Part shown: positions 21,513 to 36,500 of the stretch, piece after piece
How positions within the stretch are numbered: position 1 is the first letter of the stretch
Layout: the number at the start of each line of letters is the position of its first letter
Assembly: GCF_036711975.1 (NCBI RefSeq)
Contig: NC_091966.1
Coordinates: 31,317,501 to 31,381,500 of the forward strand
Reading direction: 5' to 3'
DNA length: 64,000 nucleotides
DNA from: Onthophagus taurus
Lineage: Eukaryota; Arthropoda; Insecta; Coleoptera; Scarabaeidae
Notes under the pieces: model-generated
Databases searched by the model: none
What the model saw: the letters and a program-made list of their open reading frames with translations, nothing else
What the model was told of the DNA's origin: nothing
Made by a program: the position numbers and the translations under genes

Positions 21513-24500
21513 TTACATTTGTCTGTATTGCATAGTTCTTTCTTGCGTAATAAAGGGTCTCCCACGAGTTCCTCTCACAACTCTTGTGGTGGCTAAAAAA
21601 TCTCTACTCAATTTGTTATAACCGGTTGGTCCAGTTGGTTGAGCTCCGCAAGTTTCTAAAGCTACAAAATCATCAACATGAAGTGAAGGAGGTCTTGAAG
21701 TGTTTGGAGGTCTGGATCGGAATAAATCTGCTCTTTGAGGGATTGTTCTTGGAAATCCTCGTCCTCTTACATTTGGAACTAAAAGTAATAAAAATTAATA
21801 CTGAAAAGTTAGGATAAAAAAATTTACTTACCAAATGGTCGTTTAATTTTATCTTTTTGTTGATCCGTTAGTTTCTCTTTTTCTGCTTGTTCTGTTTTGT
21901 CAATTGCATAAATTCGACAAACTTTTTCAACTTCACGAATTAAGTTGGTGTCTTGTGATAAGTGTTGTCTGCATATTTCTAGTAAATCACATGTAACCTA
22001 AAAATAATTTTAAATAATAAATAAGTAAGTGAATAGTACTTTCTTAAAAGCTAATCTAGATATTAGAGAATGATTATCAATATGACAAACCAAACAAGTA
22101 GTTAGTTCCAAAGTTATCACTATCCCAGATTTTAAAACTTTTTTATTCTGCTCTCAAGACCTAACTAGAGTTTTCAAAAATGAACCACTAGGACACAAAC
22201 ACAAAATGACATAATATGAAAGTCTAATGTTAATTGAAATTAAACGGCACATATAGACAAAATTCTGCGCAACTGCATTTCTGCAAAGCATGCAGAAAAA
22301 ACAGGGAGTTCATTCAAGAGAACACTAATAAAGATGTAGAATACTGCAAAAAGAGATTGAGGAGTCCACGCCACAAAAAAGAGTACAATCAGCTACAGAG
22401 GTTATTTAAAAAAAATGCTAACAAAGTGTTAGGTAAAAATGTGGGAAAACCCCTCCTAGAGAGGACAAAGACTTAACTCTATGGAATCATCTGAAGAAAT
22501 TAAAAGTGAAACTATTGACTGCATGAAAGTGAAGCAATTGATTGAGCACATTCAAAAGTTAATTCGGTACTGAACCATATCCTTGCAAGAATTCCAAAAG
22601 CATCTGAAGTTACAGTAAAATAGATTAGAATCGATAGACAATTTCACGAAAAGTGCAAGGAATGGACAGTATTCAAAACAAGGCACTGAAAATGTTTCCC
22701 GAAAATGCAAATAAGAACTTATCGCAGCCCGAAAACAAGATATAAATCAGTCATTAAGATGAAGTCGAAGAAAAACGCTACATAGAGGAGCCGTACAATA
22801 CTTGCAGAACTCTCTAATACGCTGTAACTTACTCAGGACAAAAACAGCAAACTATTATTGTGTTATTCGAAGTCGAAAAGAAAGAACGATGCCTACTGAC
22901 AAATATGATATGTAATATATGCGTACATGATCTCTCAGCAACGATAGCAATAACCAAGGCAGTTTTTCAATTTACAACACGTTCAACTAGTACTGCAGTG
23001 GCTTGACAATTGGATTGAATAGACAGAAGATGGAAATACCAACCACAAGAAAGAAAAAAAATTAGAATCGTTCAGAAGCACAATTCTCTACTTCGCAGCA
23101 AGTACGCCACAATGCGTCAATCACAGACATGCTGGAACCAATAGAGAGAAAAGAGTAGTGTTATATGCTAGATTAAAAGTGGGCCGAAAATAATGAACGA
23201 ACTGCTAACTTTAAATAAGCTCATACATTCTAAAGCTTCTAATTCTCCCGACGATATGTCGGATAATCAAAAATTATATATCAAAAACAATCTTGAATGT
23301 CAGTAGAATGGTTTCAATTGCAAATGGATTAATAAAAAATGCAGCTGTTGATTTGAAACTTGTTACATTTTCAAATCTATCAATTCACTTATAGCTTTTT
23401 TCTTTCCCTTGCTGAGCCAAATTGAGAATTTGGAAGTGCCGTGCGGTGTAAGTCAAATCATCTTCCAAATTCAGACATGGTTTTCCTTCTTCTTTCAAAA
23501 ATATGGAAATAAGTAAAGAAATATAAAATATTCATTGTATCGTTCTAAGCATTGTAAATTGATAACTAATCTTACAACACAGTAAAATGATATGTCTCTT
23601 GGCGATTCACCTCCTTCGTCTTTCAATTCTTCTAAAAATTCTTGAACTAACCACGACTTTTGGAATTTACTCGAATAAAATGTTTAATTTTCCAAAAGAA
23701 TAATATTCCATTTAGTCCATCCCAGTCTCTTTGTATCAGTCCTAGTTGTATTCCTCTTTCTTAGTATATTATATTATCCCAGAACATATTTGGTCGTCCT
23801 CTGCCTCTCTACTACGATTTCTATTTTGCCATACCACTTGACTAACCCATCGGTCTCTCTTGTGTATATCGTTAATAGATTTAATATTCAATTGGCTTCT
23901 GATAAATCCATTGCGAATTTCATTTAACTTCGTTACTTAAAGGATTTTACTTAAGGTAAATACTTTTTTATTTACTTTTTTATTTACTTAAGGTAAAAAA
24001 AAAATACTTAAGGTATTTTATTTCTACTGCTCTAATGTTATGCTTCTGGTATTTTTAACATTCATGTCGCACAGTTGTAGGTCAAAATTAGTCTATATAT
24101 ATGTTTTATATACGCTTATTATAGTTGCTCTTCAAACTCTGTCATTTTGGCGGATTTCTTGTGCTTAGCAAGAAATTAAGCTGCAGTCCGGTTAGCTTTC
24201 TGTTCTGTTGTTAACTTTAGTTTGCTATCTTCCATTGCTTTAAATTTTGTGCCTAGATATGGTATATAGCTTGTTCTATAGCTTGGCTACCTAGTTCTAT
24301 GTTATTTTTTTTCGTTATCTTTTGATATTAACAATACTTTTGTTTTTTCCTTTATCATCTTCATTCCGTCCATATTGAGTATATTATTCCAGTTGTTTAG
24401 TCGAAACCTATTTCGATTCCTGTCATTGGCGAAAGTGCATTTAGAAACATTCACTGGTGTCAGATTTCTAATAAATCGTGATTTTATTATTCTCGTGTAC

Positions 24501-27500
24501 CTGTTTAATTATTTCATACACAAATGTTATGGAAAGTAGTGCGCTAAGGTAGCCTCCACGCCTCACTTTTTCATTAGTGACAAATTCTTCTCATATTTAG
24601 TTATTGCTAATGGCGAGTATATTGTACATTATATATTTACAAGTTTTAAGTCTTCAATTCATCTTCTTAGGTATACCCAGTATTTTCCTTAGTATGCAGT
24701 TCTATAAATATTCTCATACTCTTTTCCACGACATTTTCAAATATCTATAGCCCTGTGCTTAACTGCAATTCTTTGTACCTCCTTTTTTGTGTATAGGCAC
24801 TATATGTGCGACTTGCCAATCTCTACATTATTCTAGTTACTAGAATCACATAGAATCCAATTTGATGAAAAGCTTAAAAAAATTATGATGAAGATATGTT
24901 ACAGAGACCGGCGGTAAAGATGTATAAAAACTTGAAATTGAAATTAAATGCAATGAAAGACAATAATAGACGAAGAATGATTTAGTCCAGCCTACAACTA
25001 AAACACTGCACTGCAAAAGATAAACCAATTGAGGGACTCATAAGCGCTGCAAAGAAGCTTTACAAAAATGTTTTATATTACACCGTGAAATTGTGATTAA
25101 ACCCAAAAGTGCACACATATAACTAAATCGCTATACTTCTTCTTAAAGTACCATGTAGATTCCTGCGTACGCGTTCATCGCTTTTGCTATCAGATGATTC
25201 TATTATCTGCAGCATTCTGTAATGTTTAGTAGTCCACTGACGGATATTTCTTATCCACGATAATTTTTTTCTACCTATTCCTCTTTTTCCTTCCTCAATT
25301 TTTCCCTGTAGAATGAGGCGTTGGAAATGGTACCGTTCTTTCCGTAGTATATGTCCGAACCGATATCTTTATTTTCATGATATTTTCAAAAAGTTCTCGT
25401 TCTCCTAGACCGACCCTTCAGAGAACATCTTCATTACTCAGATGATCGACCCAAGACACCTTCAACATTTGCCGCAGGATCCACATTTCGAAGGCTTCGA
25501 TTTTGTTGATGATTGATACTTTCAGTGTCCATGTCTCAATCCATCTAAAATTCTCTCTCCTTCATCTGAAGCTGAAATTCAGGTTCTTGTCCGTAAGAAA
25601 TTTTCGAAATCTTAGAAAGGTCGTACTAGCTTCTTCAATCTTGCAACTTATCTCTTGATCTGGGTTCCATCCCTCATTGACCATGCACCCCAAGTCTCTA
25701 AATTGTTTGACCTGTTCGATGATCTCTCCATCAACATGTATTCGAGTGTGTGAAGTATCGTTCCTACTAACCACCATAAGTTTGGTCTTGCTGATGTTAA
25801 TTTTCAAACCTCGTCTTTGACTTTCTTTATTAATCCGGTTTAGTAAATTTTGCAGATCATGTGCACTATCCGCTAATATCACGGTGTCATCCGCATACTG
25901 AATATTTTGTTAATGGGAGCTCTATTTACATTAATTCCAAAGGGACTATTCGAGATTGACTCGGAGAATGCTCTTTCTATGTACAGGTTGAACAGCATCA
26001 GGGACAGGATACACTCTTGGTTGAGGATTCGAAAATCCTCAGTTGTTCCAGCGTTATTTACTCGAACTTCCGCTTTTTGGTGACAATATAGTTTTTATCA
26101 ATCAATCTTGTATCCTTTGCATCCAGTCTCAGATCTCTAAGGTATGTTATCAGAAGATTGTGTTCAACGCGTTATCAAATACCTTCTCATAGTCGATGAA
26201 GCACATAAACTCGTCTTTTCTTAAATCTTGGCAATTTTGCATCAGTATGTGGAGACTAAACATGAGTTCTCTGGTTCCAAATCCGCTTTTAAATCCAAAC
26301 TGACTGGCTCCACTTGCTTCCATCACATTTTCCTCAGGGAAGTGTCCAGAGTCATAAAATTGTTGAATAATCTTACAATTGCTATTACTAAAATTAAATC
26401 TTTGTACACGATTGTAATACGATTTTCAATAAAACATTAATCTAGAAAAATATTTTCCAAAAAACTCGATATCAAAAGAAAGTTTTTTGCCTTTTAATCA
26501 ATTCTAATAACATCCCATATTTTCTTAATTATTGTTTGAATTTAATTTATATATTTCAATAAAAATTGAATGTATTTTTAAATTAAAAAATATTTAATAC
26601 TTACATTTTCAACATCCGCTTCATTATCTTCAGAAGGTGGTGATAACCAAAACGACGAAGTTAATCTTTGATCAATGCCATCACCAATCGTATAAATAAT
26701 TCTTCCAGCAAATTGTGTTAATAAAGGTTCGGGTGGTGGTAAAATACATTCTAGATAATTTTCTTTTTCTTCATTTCGATTTGAATCCAATTGTTTAATT
26801 AACGAAGTTGAAGTGGTTAATAAATTTTCAAAGCTCGCATCTTCTTTAACAATATCCGTTAATTGTTCTTCAACAAATCTTAACGGATGTGTATTTTCTT
26901 CGGGTTTCCAATCGATCAAATTTTGCACATCCTCTAAATTAAGCTTATTTATTCTCGGTTTAAACAAAACCGTCACGTCAACTTCTTCGGGGGATAAAGT
27001 ACACTTTAAAAATTGCAATAAAATGTTTAACGCAGTTAAACAATCATCGTTATCTTTCGAAAAATTCTTTTCAATATGTTTAAAGATATTTCCAAAAACA
27101 TTTTTTTTCTTTAACAAGTTTTCTTTGAGATAATAAAAACCATAATCGTGTTCGGTTAATAATAATAATATTCTCATCGTTGGGAGGTAAGTTACAAACG
27201 TGTTTTCGTTCGATAAATGTTCGATTATCGTTGAGATATACATTACTAAATGTTCTTTAATCGGAAGTGCGTTTGATAAAAATTTTTCTGACGATAAAGT
27301 TTCTTCGGTGAAATTTTGATACAAAGTTATCTCGGTGTCGCAAAAGCTTTGAATAATACTTAAAACGCATTCTTGGGCTTGAATATGAGAAGATGAATTG
27401 TTATTAGTTTTTAAGACTTGGCAAAAAGATTCAACGAGCATTGGATATTTTTCGTCACCTTTTATGGTTGTTGTTGTGCTATGTAATAATTGTAAAGTTG

Positions 27501-30500
27501 CGCATTTTAATGGACTATGTGTCATTAGACATGCTAAAAAGTTTAAAAGTCTTGTTGTGTTATTATTACAAATAATAATTTTTGAGTCATCTTTCGGTGT
27601 TAAAACGGTATAAATCGCATCTAAAATACCTCTAGATATCATCGTAGCCGAATTCGCGGCTAAATCACCTAATTGCACGCAAACTCTTCTTAACAAATTC
27701 ATTAAATTTTGATTTGTCGTTATACACATATGATTTAAAATTTCTTGGATTGAATTGCTGTGGGTGTGGAGGTGAGCGGACCAAAGTTTTCTTAAATTAA
27801 TCACCCACGATATCTCATCAGAATTTAATTGTTCTAATGTATTTACTGGTAAAGGTAGGGGAAGTAATTCGGAAAATATTAATAACCCGGAAATGAATGT
27901 ATATGGGGCTGTTGTTACGTATTTAATAACTTCCCCACACATTAAAGACCATAACGATTTATTTAAAGAATCTTGTATTTCATCAGAAACAGGTTGGGTG
28001 TAAACTAATAATGTATCGATGATATTCTTGCGAATTTTATTCGTTTTAAAATAAAATAACGAATTTGATGGGAACGTTTTTAATAAATTAAACGTTTGTA
28101 ATAAAATTGGAACAGCTGTTAAATCCTTAAATTTAACACTTCTGCATTGAATAACATAGGTTAACATTTGTTTTAATAATTCAATTGTGGGTTGGATTAT
28201 ATTAACGATTTGAACACCTTGATTTGAGGCGAAAATGTGTGTGTGCAACGAAGGTTGTTCGTAATAATTACAAATTTTACTTAAAATTTTTAATAATAAA
28301 TTAACCCCATCCAATGAATATAACTGCAAAATAACATGTTTGTATTTTAATTCGATGTAATTACTTAAAGGGTTTTCCGATAAAACCGGGGATTTATTTG
28401 AATACCTTGATATTCCTAAATATTTAATTACATTTAACGATATTATTATTTCCGGGGGATAATTAGTTATTAAATCTAAATGTTTATTAATAATATCAAC
28501 GTGCAAACTTATATCGTCATATCTTAACGGATCCTCTAAATCGTAAATTGATCGCAAATAAGGTTCGATTTCCATTAATTTATTTGCGACGTAATTTTCA
28601 AATAAATCGTGTTGTTTAATTATTAACATAATTTTTGATGTGTATTTTTCTAAAAATCCGATGTTAATCACACAAGAAACTGATAAATAAATTAAATCAA
28701 CGATGTAACAAATCGAAGGTGATTTTCTATACTTATTATCAATCCTTTCTGAAATTATCTCAATGTAGTTTAAAAGTACATCCATATTTTTGTTTAACGT
28801 TAATATTTCAGCGACGGAAATTTTACCTATATTATTAAAAATCAAACAAAACAAACCGTGTAAATTGTTAATAACATCGAAATTGTCATAATCGTACCCA
28901 TTTTTACCAAGATTTCGAAGCGCATCAAGATGATAAATTGCTTGAACTTTATAAGCGATTTCTAAACCTAAATTGTACGATTTTATTTCTAAAGAATCAC
29001 TAAATTGTAAATCTTCGTCTGTTTGAATTAACGTTTTCACGATAATGTTAGAAATTTCATAATTTTCGGTTAAATATTCTAAACCTTCCTCGCTCGTTAA
29101 TAATTGTGATAATATTTCACAAATTGGCGATTTTATCGATGAACGATTTAACGTGTTTGGAAGTGTTAATAATATTAAAAAGACGCTTAATAAATTGTTC
29201 ATTCTAAAGAAATTTATTAAAACATTATCTGCGTCTATGTTATTTATTTCGAATTGGGCGGCAACGGGCAAAAATCTTTTTGGTTGTGAAAGCGCAAAGT
29301 TTTCATTTTGTAATGAATTTAAAATTTGTTCAAGACTTTTTGTTATTAATTTAATCTCGTCGAAATTAAACGAGTAATTTTCATTTTTTACTTTTGTAAC
29401 TGTTAAATATAATTTTTGGAGGACTTCAAATATATTTAACTTTTTTATGATTGAATTTAACGCAAATTTTAATCGCACCAAAGGATTCTTTCTCATTAAT
29501 TCAATTAAAGTTTTGTAACCATTTTGTTCCGAAAATTCGATATTTTCATAAAAACCATTCTGTTTTGTTTTAGAAACAAATTTTTCGATCGTTTCACGTT
29601 TTTGTAGATACTTATCCAACGCTCGTAGGATCATTAATTTAATAGATAAAGCCATATATTCGATTTGATACAAATTTAATAAAACCTTATCTATATAAAA
29701 TTGATTTGACCACAATAATTTGATGAAATCTAAGCTGTTACAACACCATTCTGTTAATTTTATGCCACATTTAATGTGTCTTATTTTGTAACAAGGTTTG
29801 TATTGTTCATTAGCCATGCGATAATCCAAAGCAATTATAATCCAATCTAATAAAGTTTCAGTTATAAATTTTACTTGTCCGATAATTTCTTTATCACTTT
29901 CGTTAAAATTTCTCGTCGAATTTTTAGTTTTGCAATAAATCTCAATAATATTACAAAAATGATTCACATTTGTAATTGTGGTCATAACTTTTTCACATAA
30001 ATGTACTAATTCTTCTTTAATTTCTCGGTCTAATTTAATAAAATCTTTTAATTTATACTCGGTAATACTCGATTTAAAGAAATCGTCGGCTATACCAAGA
30101 ACGATTTTTAATTCTTCGTCCAACTCAATCGTATCTTTAATCGAAAATAAAGCCGGAGTTGGATATTTTTGTAAATCAGTCGATCCGGGAATAAATTGTT
30201 TAATAATATCGTCATTATTTGTATAGGCTGTGTAGTCATAATCTAATTCTTGATAATGTTCGTCATCAACAATATCTTCGTCACTTAAAATCGGCTCGAA
30301 TTCTTCAGCATCCATCGGCGGTGGTTCTTCAACAACGGGAGATTGAACTTCTTTAATTTCTTTAGCTGGGCTTTTAACACTTGCTTTTATTATTTCTTCT
30401 TTTTCGCGTTTTTGTTTTTCGGGATGTAGTTCTTCTTCGGATAAAACTTCAACTTCTTGCGGTGATAGTTCTTTACGTTCCATGTGAGGTGTATGTGGAC

Positions 30501-33500
30501 GTTTTGGTGAAACCATTGGGGGCGTTCTTGGACGTTTTCTTACTTCATCTCGTTCTTCTCGATTATAAGTACGTCTAATACAAAAGGTTTTATAGAAAAA
30601 CTTATACTTGAAAAATATTTGGTTGTTTAAATTAAAAAATTATTTTAGTAAATTTATTTGTGATTATGGTACAACTTGCTTTTAAGCTTAATCATTAAAT
30701 AAATTTCAAATTCCTATTTCTTATACTAGAAAACATAGTTATGTCTCTAATTTTTTTAAAGCGATTTAAACGAATTATAAATTAAAAAGGTGTGTATTCC
30801 AGACTGGACGTCGCGCCTTTATTCCTTTATGTAGGCGCGACTTCCTGTCTGAAACACACACCATCCGGATTGGCCAAAACCCTCCTCTTCCCGCTGGAAT
30901 TATTTCTGTTTCTTTTTAATTTATAATTCGCACTAAAAAAAAATTAGAGAGACATAATTTGTTTAAAACCACCCAGCCGTTTTCGACATAACCGCATTCT
31001 ACACATTAGGCTACCACCTGATAAAAAGTTGAAATCTTTTCATCAAATAATTTTTGAGAAGAAATCGCAACGTGGACAAAGTTTCCAACAGGAAATTTTT
31101 AACTTTCTAGCTCGACCGCTCGCTGAGCAATTCAGATTTAAAGGACATAGTGTTAATTGCTAAAAAAGCTTCTGATTAAAAGCACTTGGTATCAACATGT
31201 CTTATCAAAGTCCACATATTTTTGTATGTAGAATCAAACCACGAAATAAAAACTATATTTTCTGTGTGTTAGCGATCGCCAATAGATGGCTCTCCTGGCA
31301 TTGATCGACACATATCTCCACAATAGATGGCGCATTGGGAGTAGATATAATAAAAAGAAGAAATCGACGTACATCATCGGCAGAAGAAGGATGTGTGAAA
31401 CGTGTCGTGTGGGCTTTTTCTTTTATATCAGTTTGTTTTAATTGTAATACCTTTTTGGTGTTCTAAAACCAAAATATACAGGTGTTTCTAAATTGATGCG
31501 AAAGATTTCAAGGGTTTCATATAATTTCTTGTTCAAAACCCCTTCTCCTCCAAGTTATAGCCCTCTAAAGTTAAGGGAAAGAATCTGCAACTTTCTTATC
31601 CTTTCTTTGTTAGCCACTTTACAACTAACAAATTGTTAGTTTGATCACAAAAAACAAAATAATGCTGAGATCAATTTGACATAGCTTCATTTATAAATCA
31701 GCGTTTAGTATGAAAGCTACTGAAGAACACGAAAAAAGAAACAGTGGGGGTAATGAAGAGTAATGGATGCAAGAAAACGATGATACTGAGGACAGCAACA
31801 GAGACGACGATGAAGACACTGATGATGATGAAAATGTAGACGAAAGACGAAGGTGTTGTTGTGAAACTACACCAAAGACGATGAATAAGAAGAAAACTAA
31901 GACGTACGAGGATGATTTATGCATGACGACGAAGTTTATGATGACATTCAGGGATGTTAAAGACACGATTCGATCTTTTGATTGGAAAGGCGATTGTGCG
32001 ATAGATTGGATAGAAGAATTCGAATAAAACGCTGTTTCATTGGGGTGGACAGACGTGCAAAAATTCATTTATTGCAAGAAATTGCTAACAGGAGTAGCAA
32101 AGCTATTTATCCAAAGTGAAAGGGGACTCACGACTTGGAAAAAGCTGAAAATAAAACTAGAAGGTAAGTTTAGCAGATAATTCAACAGTGCTGAGCTGCA
32201 AAAAATGTTGCCACGGAGACGTGAAAAGTGATGAAACAGTGGTAGAGCTTTTTTTTAAATGCGAGAACTAGGAAGAGAAAGATGCATTATGTCAATACAT
32301 AATAGATAGGATCAACTAATAATATTGTTCTGTACAGAGCGAAAAACAATAGTGAATTAAAAAAAACTGGTGGTTTATGATAAGATAAGGAAGCAGAAGC
32401 AAACAAGCCGAGACAAAATGAATATAAAGAAGACAAGACCAAGTCAAGAGAGAAACCAAAGTGTTGTTATAACTGTGGCGAAAAGAGCCAATTTCCGACA
32501 GATTCTAAATTCAAGGAGAAAGGCTGCAAACAATTTAGGCATAAAGGAAACGGGTGTTCAATCAAATCGTCTTCAATGACAAATGTGAAACAACCATCAG
32601 TGAAGAAAGTTGCAACTATCGAAGGGGGAAATGGACTATAGTGATGTGAACATCGGTGGAAGGAAAAGGTTGGCATTTATTAACCTTGGAGGAAGTGACG
32701 TTGTTATGAGAGAACAGACAGCTAATGAGATAAACATACGATATGTGCCACTAACTCTTATGACATTGGCACCACTAACGTAGTAACTATGAACATTGAA
32801 CTTACGAGTCAGGAAATAGTGCGGTGCAGACCATAGAGTGTGTGAAATTTATGATAGACCAGATATTACCAGATTCAGATAAATGAAGGAAGCTTAAGAT
32901 TAAAACTCAGTAAATGTGAATTTCTGCATACGCGATTAGATTACCTAGAACTTGAAATTGATAACGTAATGAATTTTGAGACACCGACAAATGTACACGA
33001 AGGTAGACAATTCCTGGGATTATGTAAATTCTTTCGGAAGTTTGTACAAGAGTTCTCATTGATAGCCAGACCATTGACAGAATTGACTAAGACGGATCGA
33101 ACTTTCGAGTGAAATGAACTGCAGGAGAAAACGTTCCAAACGCTAAAGGATAGATTGACCCAAAACCCGATACTAGCACTCTATGATTGTAGAACAGAAT
33201 TGGCAATACATACAGATGCTTGTAAGGATGGACTTGCAGGCATGCTTCTGCAGAGAAATGATAAAGGATCATTTCAACCATTGGATCGACGAAGTTGACT
33301 GGTTACTGACGATGCAGCTCCAGAGTGAAAATCTAAAGCAGATATAGAAAGTTTTAGAAAGAAACCGTACAAAGACAACACAAGAAAAGCAAATTAATGC
33401 TGACTACGAGATCAAGAAAAATAGAATATGTCGAAATTGGTGTTCGGTCAGTTGTCCTAAGGCAGTAATTTATAGAGTTATAGAAGAGAGTCACTATAAA

Positions 33501-36500
33501 ATGGGACATGCTATATTTGCTGTTTGTTTATATTGAATTTCCATTAAGTGTTAACACTTACCGGCCTTGTGCTGCTATAGCTCACTTACTTAAATTGATG
33601 ATGTAAACATCAATACACCGGATAATATGAAATAAAAGAATATAAAGTTAAATCATGATTTTCCACATATTTCCATATTGAATAAGCCAGCAAAAAAATG
33701 TAGTTGAGTTACAACTATGTCGGCACTGAATGTATGTGCGGATTTCGTAGAAGTGCAAATTCGTAACAAGCAGACGAAACTAAATAACTTTTTAAAAAAA
33801 TTAATACTTAATTGTTTTTTAGTGTTCATATTCTGTTATTATTATTGTAATTTTAAATAACCTTTTTTTGATAGTTTGTTGATTCATTTTATTAAAATAT
33901 GTTAGAAAATTATTTCTTGTTTTAATTTATGCATATTTCGCTTTATTGGAGCAACCGCTTTATTGGGTCAGCCGCTTAATTGGGACAAAAAATGTGTCCC
34001 AACTAAGCAGATTCGATGCTATACCTTTTCCGTCTACTGACAAACACTTTAATGTGTCTTTTTTAACTACACTGTTCAATTTATTGCAAACAATGGCAAC
34101 GTTGCAAAAAACTACGAAATAACGATAATTACTGAAAAAATCGGTTGAAATTGAAACATTTTGGATAATAGACAAATGCGATTCAGCTTAGGGCGTTTCA
34201 TAAAACATTAAGTATACAAATGTTTACGAAGCAGTTTTGTAAACAAAAATTCCATGTCAAAAAACTCATTTACACCAGATAACATTTTGAAACTAACGGA
34301 GTTTTCGGTTCTAGTTACGTTTACGTTAAGTTTTTGAAATTTTGATGAATTTGGACTACTTTTAGTTCACTTAGGAATAATTTATTTTTTTCATTAGTCC
34401 TCTAATAACTCTTATTATTTAGTTTTCTTTCCCATTTTTTAATAGCATTAACTTTTCATTACTTCTAGTCATGCTTATCTTTCGTTAAATAACAAAAAGT
34501 CCATAAACTATTTATAAAGAATAATTTTAACCCGAAAGGTCGCGAGCGTCGGTAATACATGACTAGCTAATTTTTAAAGTTCGTCGTTTAGTTTTAACTT
34601 TATTAAGTCATCGACTGTAGCTACGATGTTGGGATTCTTTGTACCTTCCTCTGACTTTGTATTATTACCTTTTTGTATATTTAGGACGTTATTCTTTGCA
34701 ATTATAAAAAACTGTGGTACTTTTTACCCATTCGCGTGTAGATTGCTCGGTAAAATTCCCAATCGATTTATAAAAAGTGTTTTTTTGTAACCAAAGTGAA
34801 TTATTTAGTGAAATAATGTACCAAGGCCAGGGACACCAAGATCGATCGTACGTTTCAAATTTTTGACACATAATTGTAACACTCGTATGGGACGTAAAAA
34901 CGCGTTTACAATTAATATGTCCAAAGGTTGTGGTTGAAGAAGAGATATCATGAAAACGTCCAAATTACATCAAGCAGATATCAAGACGTCTGTCTGGGAA
35001 GGATTGTAAAACTAAAGCCCAATGCGAAAAATGTAATAAATTTATATGTAGAGAACATGTTGTTCCTGTATGTTTAAAATGCCATCAGTATGTCATGTAA
35101 CTTCTATTATATTTATGTGTTTTACCCCATACCTATTATATATTTCGGTTAATAAACAGTTCTAAAACAATATATTCATATATGTATATTTGACCTTAAT
35201 CGTTCATATACATCAAAGGGGTAAAACTTTACAGAGAACCCCATCAAGTCAGCAAAGTTTAAATTTATTTGAAACCAATAAAAAAAACTCCAAAACAAAC
35301 CATATTTCATTCAATCAAAAAACAAAACCAGTATCAAAAGTAATTACAAATCAGTGTAAAATCTTTTAAAATACAAAATTACAAAAATAAATAAATAAAA
35401 AGAGATTTTTTTTAACCCGAAATCATTTATAATTTAAATTTTGAACTAAAAATACAACCACAAAACAATCACCAATTAGTTCTTTTCGTTCTGTTTCTAT
35501 TACTTCTGAATACCAAAACAAAAACAGAAAAAAAAAGTTTAACAAAACCAACGAATTCAAATAATAAATATCTTCTTACCTGTAATTATCTTGATGCTCA
35601 TAACTCCTCTCTTTATCCCTTTCACGATCTCTATCTCTTTCGCGATCCCTTTCCGTTCTGTCTCTATCTCGATCGTTTCGATCCCTCTCTCTATCACGAT
35701 CACCACGTTCTCTATCGCGATCGCGTTCTCTATCACGTTCACGATCCCTCTCTCTATCACGGTCACGATCCCTATCTCTATCTCGATTACGATCGCGATA
35801 TTCATGACGATCATGATCCCATTCTCTATCACGATCATGATCGCGTTCGCGTCCATCGGGATAATCACGGGATGGACGATCTCTATCTCTATCACGACTG
35901 TGTGAGCGTGAGTAACGTCTTTCTCGGTCTCTTTCACGGCGATCTGCTTCGGGGCGATGATCATGTTCTGTTTGGGGTGGTTTTTGATATGGTTGATCTC
36001 GAGTTCTTTCTCGTTCCCTATCGATTTCAATCGATCGACTTCTTTGTTTATTATCCCATTCAGAATCGGGGGTTTGATGATAACTTCTTGGATCTTTGGG
36101 TACTTCGTTATAATACTCATTGTATTCTTGAGGATAAGGTTCGGGTTGGGTGTAATTTTGAACGTATTGTGTTGCAGGTTGTTGGGAATATTCTATCGAA
36201 ACAGGTTGGATGGTTTCTTGGGGCCACTCTGACTCTAACGGAGTTTGTGGAACGATTTGTTGAACGTCTGCTATCGTGCTAGATTGAGCGGGAAGAGCTG
36301 GTGTCACAGCTGGAGATGCAATTTGTTCGGCTATATTAGCCGTTAAAGTTCCATAAACAGCCAATGTTATTGTAGTGTACCATCCTAAAATTTGATAATA
36401 ATAATAATAATTAATTTATGATGTCCACACCATATACAACATTTTCACACGTCAGATTGTCTTAATTAAATACACATAAATGAACATACATAAATAAATA

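Noticed and set aside
22234-22476. Possible Polinton-type DNA polymerase B fragment
   Set aside because: One short phrase (KKNANKVLGKN) vaguely resembles a polymerase motif, but nothing on either side supports it.
26813-30226. Several 70-106 codon plus-strand frames
   Set aside because: All are shadows of the large vir exon on the minus strand.
35557-36282. Overlapping frames on both strands opposite the vir RD/RE exon
   Set aside because: The simple RD/RE codon repeat keeps several frames open; only the vir frame joins its neighbours by splicing.
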